Shown one piece after another: positions 31,078 through 39,295 of a stretch of 41,607 nt of DNA. Within the stretch, counting starts at the first letter, position 1; every line of letters begins with the position of its first letter. Source of the stretch: a virus. A model generated the notes under the pieces. It saw only the letters and a program-made list of their open reading frames with translations. It was not told the DNA's origin and did not search any database. A program made the position numbers and the translations under genes. The stretch spans positions 1 through 41,607 of the IMG/VR virus record IMGVR_UViG_3300031839_000944. One strand, written 5' to 3'.

Positions 31078-31281
31078 ATGACCTACAACGAAGCGATCCA
31101 GATCCTGAACAAGGCCCAGACGGAGCAGGCTCAGGAACAGATCATCAAGGCGCTGGCTCGCCGCGTCACCGAGCTGATGGTCGGCGGCAACAACAACTGG
31201 ATGGCCTGCGCCGAGCAGGCGGCGGCCGAGTACGCCGACTTCATCATCGAGACCGCCAAGGCCAGCGAGGTGGCGGCATGA
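31078..31281 (+). CDS. First gene of the PL operon, hypothetical
   Basis: The 67-residue helical protein begins MTYNEAIQILNKAQTEQAQE and is acidic overall. It is the first gene transcribed from the repressed rightward promoter, where lambda encodes N, but it lacks the arginine-rich motif of N proteins. A GAGG sequence lies upstream of the ATG. I do not recognise a family. Confidence 0.65.
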   Translation: MTYNEAIQILNKAQTEQAQEQIIKALARRVTELMVGGNNNWMACAEQAAAEYADFIIETAKASEVAA

Positions 31282-31526
31282 GCACGCTGCGCGGCAAGCC
31301 GCTGCATCCCGGCCTCAAGGTTCTGATGCACCGTTCGCATCTCGGGGCGTCGTGCTGGGTTTTCCATCGCGGTTTCGTTGTCATCTTCTTCTGCAACAGA
31401 GACGGCAATTTGGAAGGGCACGAGGCCCTTTACGGGGCCACTCGCAGCTATGAAGTCAAGAGCCTGACGCCCGGCCAAATCTGCGAACTGATGGGCTGGA
31501 AGCAGCCCGCCGAGGCTCAGTCGTGA
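31278..31526 (+). CDS. Hypothetical early protein
   Basis: The 82-residue protein has a beta-rich middle (SCWVFHRGFVVIFFCNRDGN) and ends with LTPGQICELMGW. It overlaps the previous gene by ATGA and the next by GTGA, so the three are probably co-translated. I know no family. Confidence 0.6.
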   Translation: MSTLRGKPLHPGLKVLMHRSHLGASCWVFHRGFVVIFFCNRDGNLEGHEALYGATRSYEVKSLTPGQICELMGWKQPAEAQS

Positions 31527-31621
31527 GCGCCCGCGAATCCTTCTTCTGGGGCGCCGCGATCGGCGTCGCCCTGTTCGTTATCGGCGCCGCGTTCCACGGC
31601 GCCCTGATCGGAGGCTACTGA
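31523..31621 (+). CDS. 32-residue single-pass membrane peptide
   Basis: The frame reads MSARESFFWGAAIGVALFVI followed by GAAFHGALIGGY, one glycine/alanine-rich membrane helix. It starts with GTG overlapping the previous stop, and its stop overlaps the next ATG (TGATG). The tight junctions on both sides argue for a real gene. A glycine-zipper-like helix could act on a membrane partner, but no function can be assigned. Confidence 0.55.
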   Translation: MSARESFFWGAAIGVALFVIGAAFHGALIGGY

Positions 31622-32029
31622 TGCAAAACCTCGAAGCCCTGTCGGATGCCCATCTCAACGCCGACCTCAACCGATACCTCGACAACCAGGAATGGTGGCT
31701 CTCGGAGAAGGAGCAGGAGGAGATCGCAAAGGAGGCCAAGGCCGAATACCTGCAGCTCGCCATCGACGACGGCGGCGCCATCGCCGAGGTCGCAGAGAGC
31801 GGCACCTGGGCGTGGAACTTGGAGCGCGTTGGCAAGGCAGCACAAGCTGCACTGGGAGGCCACGGAGGCCCTGCACAGGCTCTACAAGCGCCACATGGAA
31901 GGCCAGCACCTGGAGGCCGACGAGAGGGCCATCGCCGAGTGGCTGGCCTACGAGATCCGGGAAAAAGCCGACGAGGCCGCCGAGATTGCCGTCGCGGATG
32001 CCGAGTCCCGGCTGAGGGCAGATCGGTGA
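31621..32029 (+). CDS. Two-frame hypothetical gene, likely frameshifted
   Basis: The first about 70 codons from ATG 31621 (MQNLEALSDAHLNADLNRYL...GTWAWNLERV) look like a real acidic helical protein. After about 31832 good coding moves to the +1 frame: ARQHKLHWEATEALHRLYKR, then ADERAIAEWLAYEIREKADE, ending at 32029. In the original frame the sequence turns glycine/arginine rich and never stops before the next gene. Removing one G near 31832 would give a continuous protein of about 135 residues. Alternatively the second part starts at a TTG near there with a GGAG site. It may be a recent mutation or a real frameshift. Confidence 0.55.
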
Positions 32030-32202
32030 CCGAGATCCAGGCCACTTTCAAGACGTCCTGCCCGCAGATCGCCTCGGCGCTGCAGCGGCAGGCCTCCTAC
32101 CTGGCCGCCGAATACGGCGTGCCCGTCACCGTCACCAAGCGTCGGCCCACCTGGGCGGCGCTGGTGGCCTTCTTTCGCACCAAGCTGGGGAACTTCCAAT
32201 GA
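32026..32202 (+). CDS. Small hypothetical protein upstream of Bet
   Basis: A 58-residue protein (TEIQATFKTSCPQIASALQR...) starts at GTG 32026 with GTGA overlap to the preceding gene and ends in an ATGA overlap with the Bet gene. It has a helix followed by a basic strand (VPVTVTKRRPTW). A coupled accessory of the recombinase is possible. Family not recognised. Confidence 0.6.
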   Translation: MTEIQATFKTSCPQIASALQRQASYLAAEYGVPVTVTKRRPTWAALVAFFRTKLGNFQ

Positions 32203-33209
32203 CAGCAGTTGCAACGATTCACGCCAGCAAGTCGGCCAGCCTCGTCGGTCGCTTCGCCGAGCGGTTCGGCGTGCAGGCCGACAAGATGCTTGCCACCCTC
32301 AAGCAGACCTGTTTCCGCATCCCGCCCGGCAAGAACGGGGAGCAGCGCGAGGCCACGAACGAGGAAATGATGGCCCTCCTGGTGGTCGCCGATCAATACG
32401 GCCTCAATCCGTTCACCAAGGAAATCTACGCCTTCCCGGACAGCCAGCGCGGCGGCATCGTGCCGGTGGTGTCGGTGGACGGCTGGACCCGGATCATCAA
32501 CCAGCACCCGGCCATGAACGGCATCGAGTTCCGCTACTCGGACTCCACCGCCAAGATCGACGACCACCACAAGCCGTGCCCGGATTGGTGCGAGGCGGTC
32601 ATCTACCGCAAGGACCGGCACCAGCCCATCGTCATCCGGGAATACCTGGATGAAGTCTACCGGCCGCCGTTCGAGGGGACTGGCCGCAATGGCGCCTACG
32701 TCAAGGCCGGCCCGTGGCAGTCGCATACCAAGCGGTTCCTGCGTCACAAGACGCTGATTCAGGCCGCGCGTGTCGCGTTCGGCTTCGCTGGCATCTACGA
32801 CGAGGACGAAGCGGAGCGTATTCAAGAGTCCCGCATCATCGAGCACGGCCATCCCCAGCAGCCGGCCATTGATGGCGACCTGATGCCAAAAGCGGTCACG
32901 CAGGATGCGAAGCCGATCACCATACCAGCGCAGGTGGTCGAGGCGGCGCGTGAAACGGTCGAGGCCGAGCAGCGCGCCGAGTTCGCCGACAACGTGGCCG
33001 AGGCCAAGCGGCAGGCGCGGGTGGCGGCCGAAGAAACAGCGCCCGCGCCGTCAATCAACGCCAACATGGCGGCGGTGCTGCGAACGAAGATGGGCCAGAG
33101 CGGAGTCAAGGAGGCGGCGCTTTGCCAGCAATTTGGCATTGATTCTTTGGAGCTGTTGCCGGCCTCCAAGATCAACATTGCGCTCAAGCACGCATCGGGC
33201 CAGGCATGA
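32199..33209 (+). CDS. bet: Phage recombination protein Bet (single-strand annealing)
   Basis: The 336-residue protein carries the Bet/RecT pattern in its first 200 residues: QTCFRIPPG, MMALLVVADQYGLNPFTKEI, 'GGIVPVVSVDGWTRIINQH', and WQSHTKRFLRHKTLIQAARV with AFGFAGIYDEDEAERI. Such proteins anneal complementary strands. The C-terminal 110 residues, beyond lambda Bet (261), form a charged linker and a small helical end (FGIDSLELLPASKINIALKH) that may bind a partner such as SSB. It precedes an exonuclease gene, forming a Red-like pair. Confidence 0.92.
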   Translation: MTAVATIHASKSASLVGRFAERFGVQADKMLATLKQTCFRIPPGKNGEQREATNEEMMALLVVADQYGLNPFTKEIYAFPDSQRGGIVPVVSVDGWTRIINQHPAMNGIEFRYSDSTAKIDDHHKPCPDWCEAVIYRKDRHQPIVIREYLDEVYRPPFEGTGRNGAYVKAGPWQSHTKRFLRHKTLIQAARVAFGFAGIYDEDEAERIQESRIIEHGHPQQPAIDGDLMPKAVTQDAKPITIPAQVVEAARETVEAEQRAEFADNVAEAKRQARVAAEETAPAPSINANMAAVLRTKMGQSGVKEAALCQQFGIDSLELLPASKINIALKHASGQA

Positions 33210-33796
33210 ATCACATCATCGCCTTTGATGAGCCGACCCACACCTACACGGTGGAAGGTAAGGCCATGCCGAGCGTGACGACGATCTTGGGTGTGTTCAA
33301 TCGCGGCTTGGACCGCGTGCCAACGGCCATCCTGGATCAGAAGGCCCGCATCGGGACCGCCGTGCATCGTGCGTGCGAACTGGATGATGCGGGTCAACTC
33401 GATGAAGCGTCGGTTCACCCGGTGGTGGCGCCGTACCTGCAGCAGTGGCGCCTGTTCAGGCAGCGCGTTCGGTTCGACGTGATTTCCAACGAGCAGCGCG
33501 TGTTCAACCCGCTGCACAACTACGTCGGCACCGCTGACCGGATCATTTTGTTCGAGTCTGACCGTTCGGTGCTGGACATCAAGACCGGCATCGAATCGCC
33601 GTGGCACGCGCTCCAGACCGCCGGATACGCAGCCGCAGCCGAGCAGGGCGAGGGCGTGAAGATTCCTCGCCGGTTCTCGCTCCACCTCACGCCCGAAAGC
33701 TACAAGTTGATCGAGCACAAGAAACCTACCGACCGCCCGACGTTCATGGCGGCGGTGTCGCTTTACCACTTCATGAAGGCAAACGGAGAAATCTGA
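33206..33796 (+). CDS. RecB-like PD-(D/E)XK exonuclease
   Basis: The 196-residue protein has the RecB-nuclease core: GTAVHRACELDD (H54), 'YVGTADRII' (D111), VLDIKTG (D124, K126) and HALQTAGYAAA (Q137, Y141). These residues bind metal and cut DNA. It overlaps the Bet gene by ATGA and should produce the single-strand tails that Bet anneals, like lambda Exo. It is shorter than many Cas4/AddB-type nucleases and lacks the iron-sulfur cysteines. Confidence 0.88.
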   Translation: MNHIIAFDEPTHTYTVEGKAMPSVTTILGVFNRGLDRVPTAILDQKARIGTAVHRACELDDAGQLDEASVHPVVAPYLQQWRLFRQRVRFDVISNEQRVFNPLHNYVGTADRIILFESDRSVLDIKTGIESPWHALQTAGYAAAAEQGEGVKIPRRFSLHLTPESYKLIEHKKPTDRPTFMAAVSLYHFMKANGEI

Positions 33797-33797
33797 A

Positions 33798-34682
33798 ATG
33801 GAAACCGCAGTCCCCGATGTTGTCCGGGTGCGCCCGATCAACCCCGCCATGCTAGGCGAGGCCCGCAACGCGCTGGAGCTTGCCAGCGTCATCAAGATCG
33901 ACGGGCCGGAAATGTACGAGCTGGCCGCAGATCAACTCAAGGACGTGAAGTCGCTGGCGAAGCGCCTGGACGATGAACGAAAGGCGATCACCGGCCCGCT
34001 GGATCAGGCCAAGAAAGCGGTGATGGACCTGTTCCGCGCGCCGGTGGAGTTCTGCGAGAAGGCCGAGCGCACCATCAAACAGTCCATGCTGACCTACGAC
34101 GACGAGCAGCGCCGCCTGCAGGCCGAAGCCGAGCGCAAAGCCCGCGAAGCCGAGGAAGCCGAACGCCGCCGCATCGCGGAGGAAGCGCGCCGGAAGGCCG
34201 AAGCCGAGGCCGCCGAGGTGCGCCGGCAGGCAGAGGAACGTGCCGCCGTCGAGCGCAAGGAAGCCGCCGAGCGTGCCGCCCAGGCCAAGGCCCGTGGTGA
34301 TGCCGAGGCCGCCGAGCGCGCCGAGCGCGAAGGCAAGTTGCGCGAAACCCAACTCCGCGAGCAGGCCGAGCGCGAAGCCGCCATGCGTTCCGCAGAGATT
34401 GAGGCAGCCGCACAGCAGGAATCCGAGCAGGTGGCCGTGTACGCGGCGCCGGCCGAGGTGGTGAAGGCCGATGGCGTGAGCTACCGCGACAACTGGAAGG
34501 CCGAGGTCATCAGCGTGGAGGCCGTCATCGCCGCCGCTATGGCCGGCGATCAGATGGCCCGGAGCCTTCTGGCCGTTGACACCAAGGCGATGACAGCCCA
34601 GGCCAAGGCCCTGAAGGAGCGCTTCAAGGTGCCCGGCATCCGGGTGTTCAACGACCGCACCGTCGCCAGCAAGCGGAGCTAA
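33798..34682 (+). CDS. Coiled-coil protein of the recombination operon
   Basis: The 294-residue protein has an N-terminal domain (ELASVIKIDGPEMYELAADQ, then KDVKSLAKRLDDERKAITGP), a long charged coiled coil at about residues 100-205 (alternating A/E/R) and a C-terminal domain with GVSYRDNWKAEVISVEAVIA and FKVPGIRVFNDRTVAS. This three-part design occurs in phage operons next to ssb and Bet. Its biochemical role is unknown; a bridging or structural part of the recombination complex is possible. Confidence 0.7.
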   Translation: METAVPDVVRVRPINPAMLGEARNALELASVIKIDGPEMYELAADQLKDVKSLAKRLDDERKAITGPLDQAKKAVMDLFRAPVEFCEKAERTIKQSMLTYDDEQRRLQAEAERKAREAEEAERRRIAEEARRKAEAEAAEVRRQAEERAAVERKEAAERAAQAKARGDAEAAERAEREGKLRETQLREQAEREAAMRSAEIEAAAQQESEQVAVYAAPAEVVKADGVSYRDNWKAEVISVEAVIAAAMAGDQMARSLLAVDTKAMTAQAKALKERFKVPGIRVFNDRTVASKRS

Positions 34683-34685
34683 GAC

Positions 34686-35108
34686 ATGGCACAACTGATT
34701 GGATTGATGCGGCTCGGACAGGACGGTGAGCTGCGCTACACGCCCCAAGGTGACGCTGTGCTGTCGCTGTCGCTGGCCTACAACTACGGACGCAAGGACG
34801 AAAGCGGCCAGCAGCAGACGCAGTGGGTCCGAGCAAGCCTGTGGGGCAAGCGCGCCGAATCGGTCGCTCAGTACATGCTCAAGGGGTCTGCCGTCGTCGC
34901 CTACATCGGCGACCTGCACAACCGCCAGTGGGAAAAAGACGGCAAGGCCGGCGTGAGCCTGGAAGGCAGACTGGAGCATTTTGAGTTTGCGGGCGGCAGT
35001 AACAGCGGCGGGAAACCGCAGACAACCGACCAGCGCCAGGCGCCCCAGCAGCAGGCCAGCCATGCACCTCAGCAGGCCGATCCCTTCGGGGACGACGTGC
35101 CCTTCTGA
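34686..35108 (+). CDS. ssb: Single-stranded DNA-binding protein
   Basis: The 140-residue protein has an OB-fold pattern (MAQLIGLMRLGQDGELRYTP, QTQWVRASLWGKRAESVAQY, GSAVVAYIGDLHNRQWEKDG), a glutamine-rich linker and a C-terminal acidic tip DDVPF. That tip resembles the DDDIPF end of bacterial SSB which recruits partner enzymes. It lies in an operon with Bet, exonuclease and a helicase-methyltransferase, so it likely protects the single strands they make or use. Confidence 0.88.
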   Translation: MAQLIGLMRLGQDGELRYTPQGDAVLSLSLAYNYGRKDESGQQQTQWVRASLWGKRAESVAQYMLKGSAVVAYIGDLHNRQWEKDGKAGVSLEGRLEHFEFAGGSNSGGKPQTTDQRQAPQQQASHAPQQADPFGDDVPF

Positions 35109-35308
35109 TGAAGCCCAGCCCATACAGCGATGAAGTGGTGAGGCGTGCGCGCCTCATCTACGCCCGGGGGTGGTCCCAGAAAGAAACCTGGGAACACCTC
35201 GCGGAGGAAGGCCACGACATCCCATACGACACCCTCTGCAAATGGCTGACCTGGCAGACCAGGGCGGCGGCAGGCGGTGAATTGACGATCAGGAAAATCG
35301 AAGCATGA
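35108..35308 (+). CDS. Small helix-turn-helix protein
   Basis: The 66-residue protein has a helix-turn-helix: SDEVVRRARLIYARGWSQKE, then WEHLAEEGHDIPYDTLCKWL. This resembles phage and transposase-type DNA-binding domains. Its ATG overlaps the ssb stop (TGATG), and its stop overlaps the helicase-methyltransferase start. It could be a targeting subunit of that enzyme or a regulator. Confidence 0.7.
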   Translation: MKPSPYSDEVVRRARLIYARGWSQKETWEHLAEEGHDIPYDTLCKWLTWQTRAAAGGELTIRKIEA

Positions 35309-37809
35309 GCGACCCATACAAACGCTTTCTGGAAGGCAAGGTCCGCATGGCGGAATCAAGCGGATTCGACGTACCGCTTGAGGCATTTCATCCCACTATG
35401 AAGCCGCATCAGAAAGCGGTGGCGCAGTGGGCTGTTCGAGGTGGCCGGCGCGGCATCTTCGCCCGCTTCGGCCTCGGCAAGTCGATCATGCAGCTCGAAG
35501 TCGGCCGCGTGATTCTGGAGCATGCCGGTGGCCATGGCCTGATCACCTGCCCGCTGGGGGTTCGCCAAGAGTTCCGCGAAGATGCGATCAAAGTCCTCGG
35601 TTGGGAGCGCGCGCCGCGGTTCATCCGCCAGACCTCCGAGATCGATGAACCGGGCCTGTATCTGACCAACTACGAGTCGGTACGCGAAGGCAAGATCGAC
35701 CCGTCTGCGTTCACGATGGCCAGCCTGGACGAGGCAGCAGTCCTGCGCAGCTACGGCAGCAAGACCTATCAGGAGTTCATGCCCCTGTTTGATCCGGTGC
35801 CGTACCGGTTTGTTGCCACCGCCACCCCGGATCCAAACCGCTACAAAGAGCTGATTCACTACGCCGGCTTTCTCGGGATCATGGACACCGGACAGGCCCT
35901 TACCCGGTGGTTCCAGCGCGACAGCACCCAGGCCAACAACCTGACGCTGTACCCGCACAAGGAGCGGGAGTTCTGGCTTTGGGTTCATTCATGGGCCGTC
36001 TTTCTGCAGCGCCCCTCAGATCTCGGTTTCAGCGACGAGGGCTACGACCTGCCCGAGGTTCGTGTCCACTACCACGAGGTGAAGGTGGACCTGACATCGG
36101 ATCAGGTGGACCGCGACGGCCAGAAAAAGCTGTTCCGTGATGCCGCGCTAGGACTGCAGGATGCCGCTCGCGAGAAGCGCGACAGCATGCCGGCGCGAAT
36201 CGCCAAGATGGTGGACATCCTATCAGCCGAGCCGGAACGGCACGCCATTCTGTGGCATGACCTCGAAGCCGAGCGCCACGCAATCCGGGAGGCGGTGCCG
36301 GAGGCCGTCGAAGTGTTCGGCAGCCTGGATCTCGAAACCCGCGAGCAGCGGATTATTGATTTCAGCAACGGCCGCATCCAGTACCTCGCGACCAAGCCTG
36401 AGCTGAGCGGCAGCGGCTGCAACTTCCAGCGCCACTGCTCCATGGCGGTGTTCGTCGGAATTGGCTACCAGTTCCACGACTTCATCCAGGCCATCCACCG
36501 CATCGTCCGCTTCCTGCAAAAGGAGGTGTGCGACATCCACATCATCTACGCCGAGACCGAGCGCGAGGTCCTGACCTCGCTACGCGACAAGTGGTCCCGG
36601 CACGAAGAAAAGGTCGAACGCATGAGCGAGATTATCCGTGAGCATGGGTTGAACAGCTTGTCGATGTCCCAGGTCCTGACCCGATCAATCGGGGTGGATC
36701 GCATCGAGGCAAGCGGTGACGGCTGGCTCGTCGCCAACAATGATTGCGTAGCCGAAACCCGGGGCATGGCCGACAACAGCGTCGACCAGATCATCACCTC
36801 TATCCCGTTCTCAAACCACTACGAATACACGCCCAGCTACAACGACTTTGGGCACACCGAAAGCAACGAACACTTCTGGCAACAGATGGACTTCCTGACG
36901 CCAGAGCTGTTGCGGATACTGAAGCCTGGTCGCATTTACTGCTGCCACGTCAAAGACCGGATCAACTTCGGCAACGTCACCGGCGCCGGCGTGCCAACCG
37001 TCTCGCCATTCCACGCCGAGGCCCTGTTCCACGGTCGGCAGCATGGGTTCGACTATCTCGGGATGATCACCGTCGTCACCGACGTGGTGAGGGAGAACAA
37101 TCAGACCTACCGGCTGGGATGGTCTGAGCAGTGCAAGGACGCCACGAAGATGGGCGTCGGCTCGCCCGAATACATCCTCCTGTTCCACAAGCCCCAGTCC
37201 GATCGCTCGAAGGGCTACGCCGACACGCCGGTCACCAAGTCGAAGGCCGACTACACCCGCGCCCGCTGGCAGGTCGACGCGCATGCCTTCTGGCGCAGCT
37301 CCGGGAACCGTCTGTTGACGCCCGAAGAGCTGGAGGGGCTGGGGCCAGATAAGCTGGCCAAGGTCTACACCGACTACAGCCTCAAGACGATCTACGACTA
37401 CGAGACGCACGTCCGTATCGGCGAGGCCCTGGACGCCCGCGGTGCCTTGCCGTCGACCTTCATGTCGCTCGCCCCCGGAAGCAACGACCCCAGCGTCTGG
37501 CATGACGTCAACCGCATGCGAACACTGAACGGCGACCAGACCCGAAAGGGCCTTCAGAATCACGTCTGCCCCCTGCAGTTCGACATCGTGGACCGGCTGA
37601 TTGTCCGGTTCAGCAATCCTGGCGAGATCATCTTCGATCCCTTCGGCGGTCTCATGACCGTGCCATACCGAGCCATCGGCCTGGGCCGAAAGGGAAGGGC
37701 AAGCGAACTGAACCACGGCTACTTCCTCGACGGTGTGAAGTACCTCGAAGCCAAGTCGCGGGAGATGTCCATGCCGTCTCTTTTTGACACCCTGGAGGAT
37801 GCAGCGTGA
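35305..37809 (+). CDS. SF2 helicase-DNA methyltransferase fusion
   Basis: This 834-residue protein joins two enzymes. Residues about 30-430 form an SF2/SNF2-like helicase: Walker A ARFGLGKS (53-60), LDEAA box (141-145), ATATP motif III (171-175) and QAIHRIVR motif VI (395-402). Residues about 465-820 form a beta-class amino-methyltransferase: catalytic SIPF motif IV (499-502, in place of the usual S/D-P-P-Y/F), then the SAM-binding DPFGG motif I (778-782). The helicase may move along DNA while the methylase marks adenine or N4-cytosine. No nuclease domain is present, so it is not a restriction enzyme. It is in the repressed PL operon beside ssb. It may protect phage DNA. Confidence 0.85.
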   Translation: MSDPYKRFLEGKVRMAESSGFDVPLEAFHPTMKPHQKAVAQWAVRGGRRGIFARFGLGKSIMQLEVGRVILEHAGGHGLITCPLGVRQEFREDAIKVLGWERAPRFIRQTSEIDEPGLYLTNYESVREGKIDPSAFTMASLDEAAVLRSYGSKTYQEFMPLFDPVPYRFVATATPDPNRYKELIHYAGFLGIMDTGQALTRWFQRDSTQANNLTLYPHKEREFWLWVHSWAVFLQRPSDLGFSDEGYDLPEVRVHYHEVKVDLTSDQVDRDGQKKLFRDAALGLQDAAREKRDSMPARIAKMVDILSAEPERHAILWHDLEAERHAIREAVPEAVEVFGSLDLETREQRIIDFSNGRIQYLATKPELSGSGCNFQRHCSMAVFVGIGYQFHDFIQAIHRIVRFLQKEVCDIHIIYAETEREVLTSLRDKWSRHEEKVERMSEIIREHGLNSLSMSQVLTRSIGVDRIEASGDGWLVANNDCVAETRGMADNSVDQIITSIPFSNHYEYTPSYNDFGHTESNEHFWQQMDFLTPELLRILKPGRIYCCHVKDRINFGNVTGAGVPTVSPFHAEALFHGRQHGFDYLGMITVVTDVVRENNQTYRLGWSEQCKDATKMGVGSPEYILLFHKPQSDRSKGYADTPVTKSKADYTRARWQVDAHAFWRSSGNRLLTPEELEGLGPDKLAKVYTDYSLKTIYDYETHVRIGEALDARGALPSTFMSLAPGSNDPSVWHDVNRMRTLNGDQTRKGLQNHVCPLQFDIVDRLIVRFSNPGEIIFDPFGGLMTVPYRAIGLGRKGRASELNHGYFLDGVKYLEAKSREMSMPSLFDTLEDAA

Positions 37810-37856
37810 GCCTTGATTATCAATTCAAAAATAGCCGATTCAACCTCGGAGGCAGC

Positions 37857-38138
37857 ATGAAGAAGATCCTAGCAGCAGCCCTCATCGCCGCATCGTTCTC
37901 GGTCCATGCCGAGGACGACGTCTGCAAAGTTCTCGGAAGTCTGGCTGAGACGATTGCCGAGGCCCGCGACAGCGGGGTTGCGCTCTCGGCGATTCTTGCG
38001 AATGTTGCGCAGTCGGGATCCCAAGAAACCAAGGACGTGATCCGCCGTTTGGCCATCACGATCTACAAAAAGACCTGGATGGACCGTCACGAGGCGCGCC
38101 GTGAGTTTGAGGTTTCCTGCTACGAGGCGCAGACATGA
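37857..38138 (+). CDS. Small secreted protein
   Basis: The 93-residue product begins with a clear signal peptide (MKKILAAALIAASFSVHA, cut before EDD). The mature part, about 75 residues, is helical and has two cysteines (DDVCKVL and EVSCYEA) that may form a disulfide in the periplasm. I chose the ATG at 37857, which has a GGAGG site; a GTG at 37806 overlaps the previous stop but would bury the signal. Role unknown; a surface or exclusion function is possible. Confidence 0.7.
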   Translation: MKKILAAALIAASFSVHAEDDVCKVLGSLAETIAEARDSGVALSAILANVAQSGSQETKDVIRRLAITIYKKTWMDRHEARREFEVSCYEAQT

Positions 38139-38209
38139 GGGCCAAGAAGCGGGACATCCGCCGCGCGAAGCGCCAGCGTCAGCAGGACAAGTGGAGGGGC
38201 GTGAAATGA
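38135..38209 (+). CDS. 24-residue basic peptide
   Basis: A short frame (MRAKKRDIRRAKRQRQQDKW...) overlaps the previous stop and the next start by ATGA junctions. Nearly half of its residues are lysine or arginine. The GTGGAGGGG ribosome site of the next gene lies inside it. It could be a real nucleic-acid-binding peptide or only a coupling frame. Confidence 0.4.
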   Translation: MRAKKRDIRRAKRQRQQDKWRGVK

Positions 38210-38577
38210 GCCGCATCGACATCATCGGAGCGAACGGCGGCGACGGGGCGCACTACGACGACCCGCTCTACTGGCGCAAGCGCGCCGAGAATGCGGAGGC
38301 CGAGTTGCAGCGGCTGCGAGAGCAGGACCCTGTGGCAAAGCTGGTTAGCTCGCCAACTTCCCACATCGTGCTGGACCCTGAAAGCGACGTGATAGACAAC
38401 TATCTCGCCATCGGCACGAAACTCTACGCCGCACCCGTCCCGCCGCCTGACGTGCGGGAGTTGGTGGAGGCGTTGGAGCGCCTAGTTCTGTGCGAAGAAT
38501 GCGCGGATGAATCGGAATGGACAAACGCTTGGGATGAAGCCCGCGCCGCCCTCGCCAAGTTTCGGGGGCAGTCATGA
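38206..38577 (+). CDS. Ea-type accessory protein
   Basis: The 123-residue protein has YWRKRAENAEAELQRLREQD, a short coiled coil common in Ea22/EaD-like phage proteins, then IGTKLYAAPVPPPDVRELVE and a C-terminal helix. The KLYAAP block is typical of this group of mosaic proteins. It overlaps its neighbours by ATGA. Function in the group is unknown. Confidence 0.65.
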   Translation: MSRIDIIGANGGDGAHYDDPLYWRKRAENAEAELQRLREQDPVAKLVSSPTSHIVLDPESDVIDNYLAIGTKLYAAPVPPPDVRELVEALERLVLCEECADESEWTNAWDEARAALAKFRGQS

Positions 38578-39065
38578 GCCGCGAAGTGATGCAGCAGGCG
38601 CTGGAAGCGTTGGAGTATTACCGGAGTGCAGAGGACGTACACGGCACGCCCGCCGACTACGCTATTGACGCCGTTCGCGCCGAACTCGCCAAGCCCGCGC
38701 CGGTCGCGGTGCCGGATGGGTGGAAAGATTTTCCTGACCATGTTCCCCCGCCCGACACTGAATGCCTTGTTGAATTGAAGATCGGGGAAACCACCATCCG
38801 CGCCGTCGATGTTTGGAAAATGCAAAAAGAGTGCCCTGTTGCGTGGTCGTCCCAAACTGTCGAGACAGGATACGGGTGGTCTGAGTACGACTTCGAGGAC
38901 GTAGTGCGATGGCTACCACTTAGTGCAACGCTAGCAGCCGCCCCGCAGCCGCCAGCGCCCGCCGTGGACGTGGAGGCGGTGCGGGACGTGATTGCTTTTC
39001 TGAACGTGAACGGGCGAAAGATTATGGCCCAATACCTCGCCCGCGCAATCGGGGACGAGAGATGA
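38574..39065 (+). CDS. DUF551-containing accessory protein
   Basis: The 163-residue protein begins with QQALEALEYYRSAEDV, the module shared by Ea-type phage proteins. Its middle has a DUF551-like segment: DGWKDFPDHVPPPDTECLVE, then VVRWLPL, with conserved W and P residues. It closes with a PAVDVEAVRDVI helix. These modules recur in different orders in phage early operons. Role unknown. Confidence 0.65.
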   Translation: MSREVMQQALEALEYYRSAEDVHGTPADYAIDAVRAELAKPAPVAVPDGWKDFPDHVPPPDTECLVELKIGETTIRAVDVWKMQKECPVAWSSQTVETGYGWSEYDFEDVVRWLPLSATLAAAPQPPAPAVDVEAVRDVIAFLNVNGRKIMAQYLARAIGDER

Positions 39066-39295
39066 ACAGCAAGCTAACCGTTTCTCGCGGCATAGACGAC
39101 GATTTGGGTCCAGTTCTGCAATTGAGTGCAGAGACTCGTATCGGTGTAGATTGCCATCGAGCTTTGTCAACGAATGTTATCTCTGTGAATAGGGTTACTT
39201 CTAGCGATTCGCTTTGGTTGCTCATCGAAGAACTATGCGTGCGCCATAGTCGAGAGGTTGGCTTCGTAAGGGAAATATTCGAGGACGAGGCATGA
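39062..39295 (+). CDS. Hypothetical protein of lower GC content
   Basis: The 77-residue product (MNSKLTVSRGIDDDLGPVLQ...) has no family I recognise. Its codons are clearly more AT-rich than those of its neighbours, with many TTG, GTT, TCT and ATA-type choices. It overlaps genes on both sides by ATGA junctions. The base bias suggests recent arrival from another source. Confidence 0.55.
   Translation: MNSKLTVSRGIDDDLGPVLQLSAETRIGVDCHRALSTNVISVNRVTSSDSLWLLIEELCVRHSREVGFVREIFEDEA

Noticed and set aside
31078-31281. N-like antiterminator as first PL gene
   Set aside because: The protein is acidic and lacks the arginine-rich RNA-binding motif of N proteins.
35305-37809. Complete restriction-modification or defence system
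   Set aside because: No nuclease domain or second restriction gene is found nearby. The order fits a phage replication or recombination operon.
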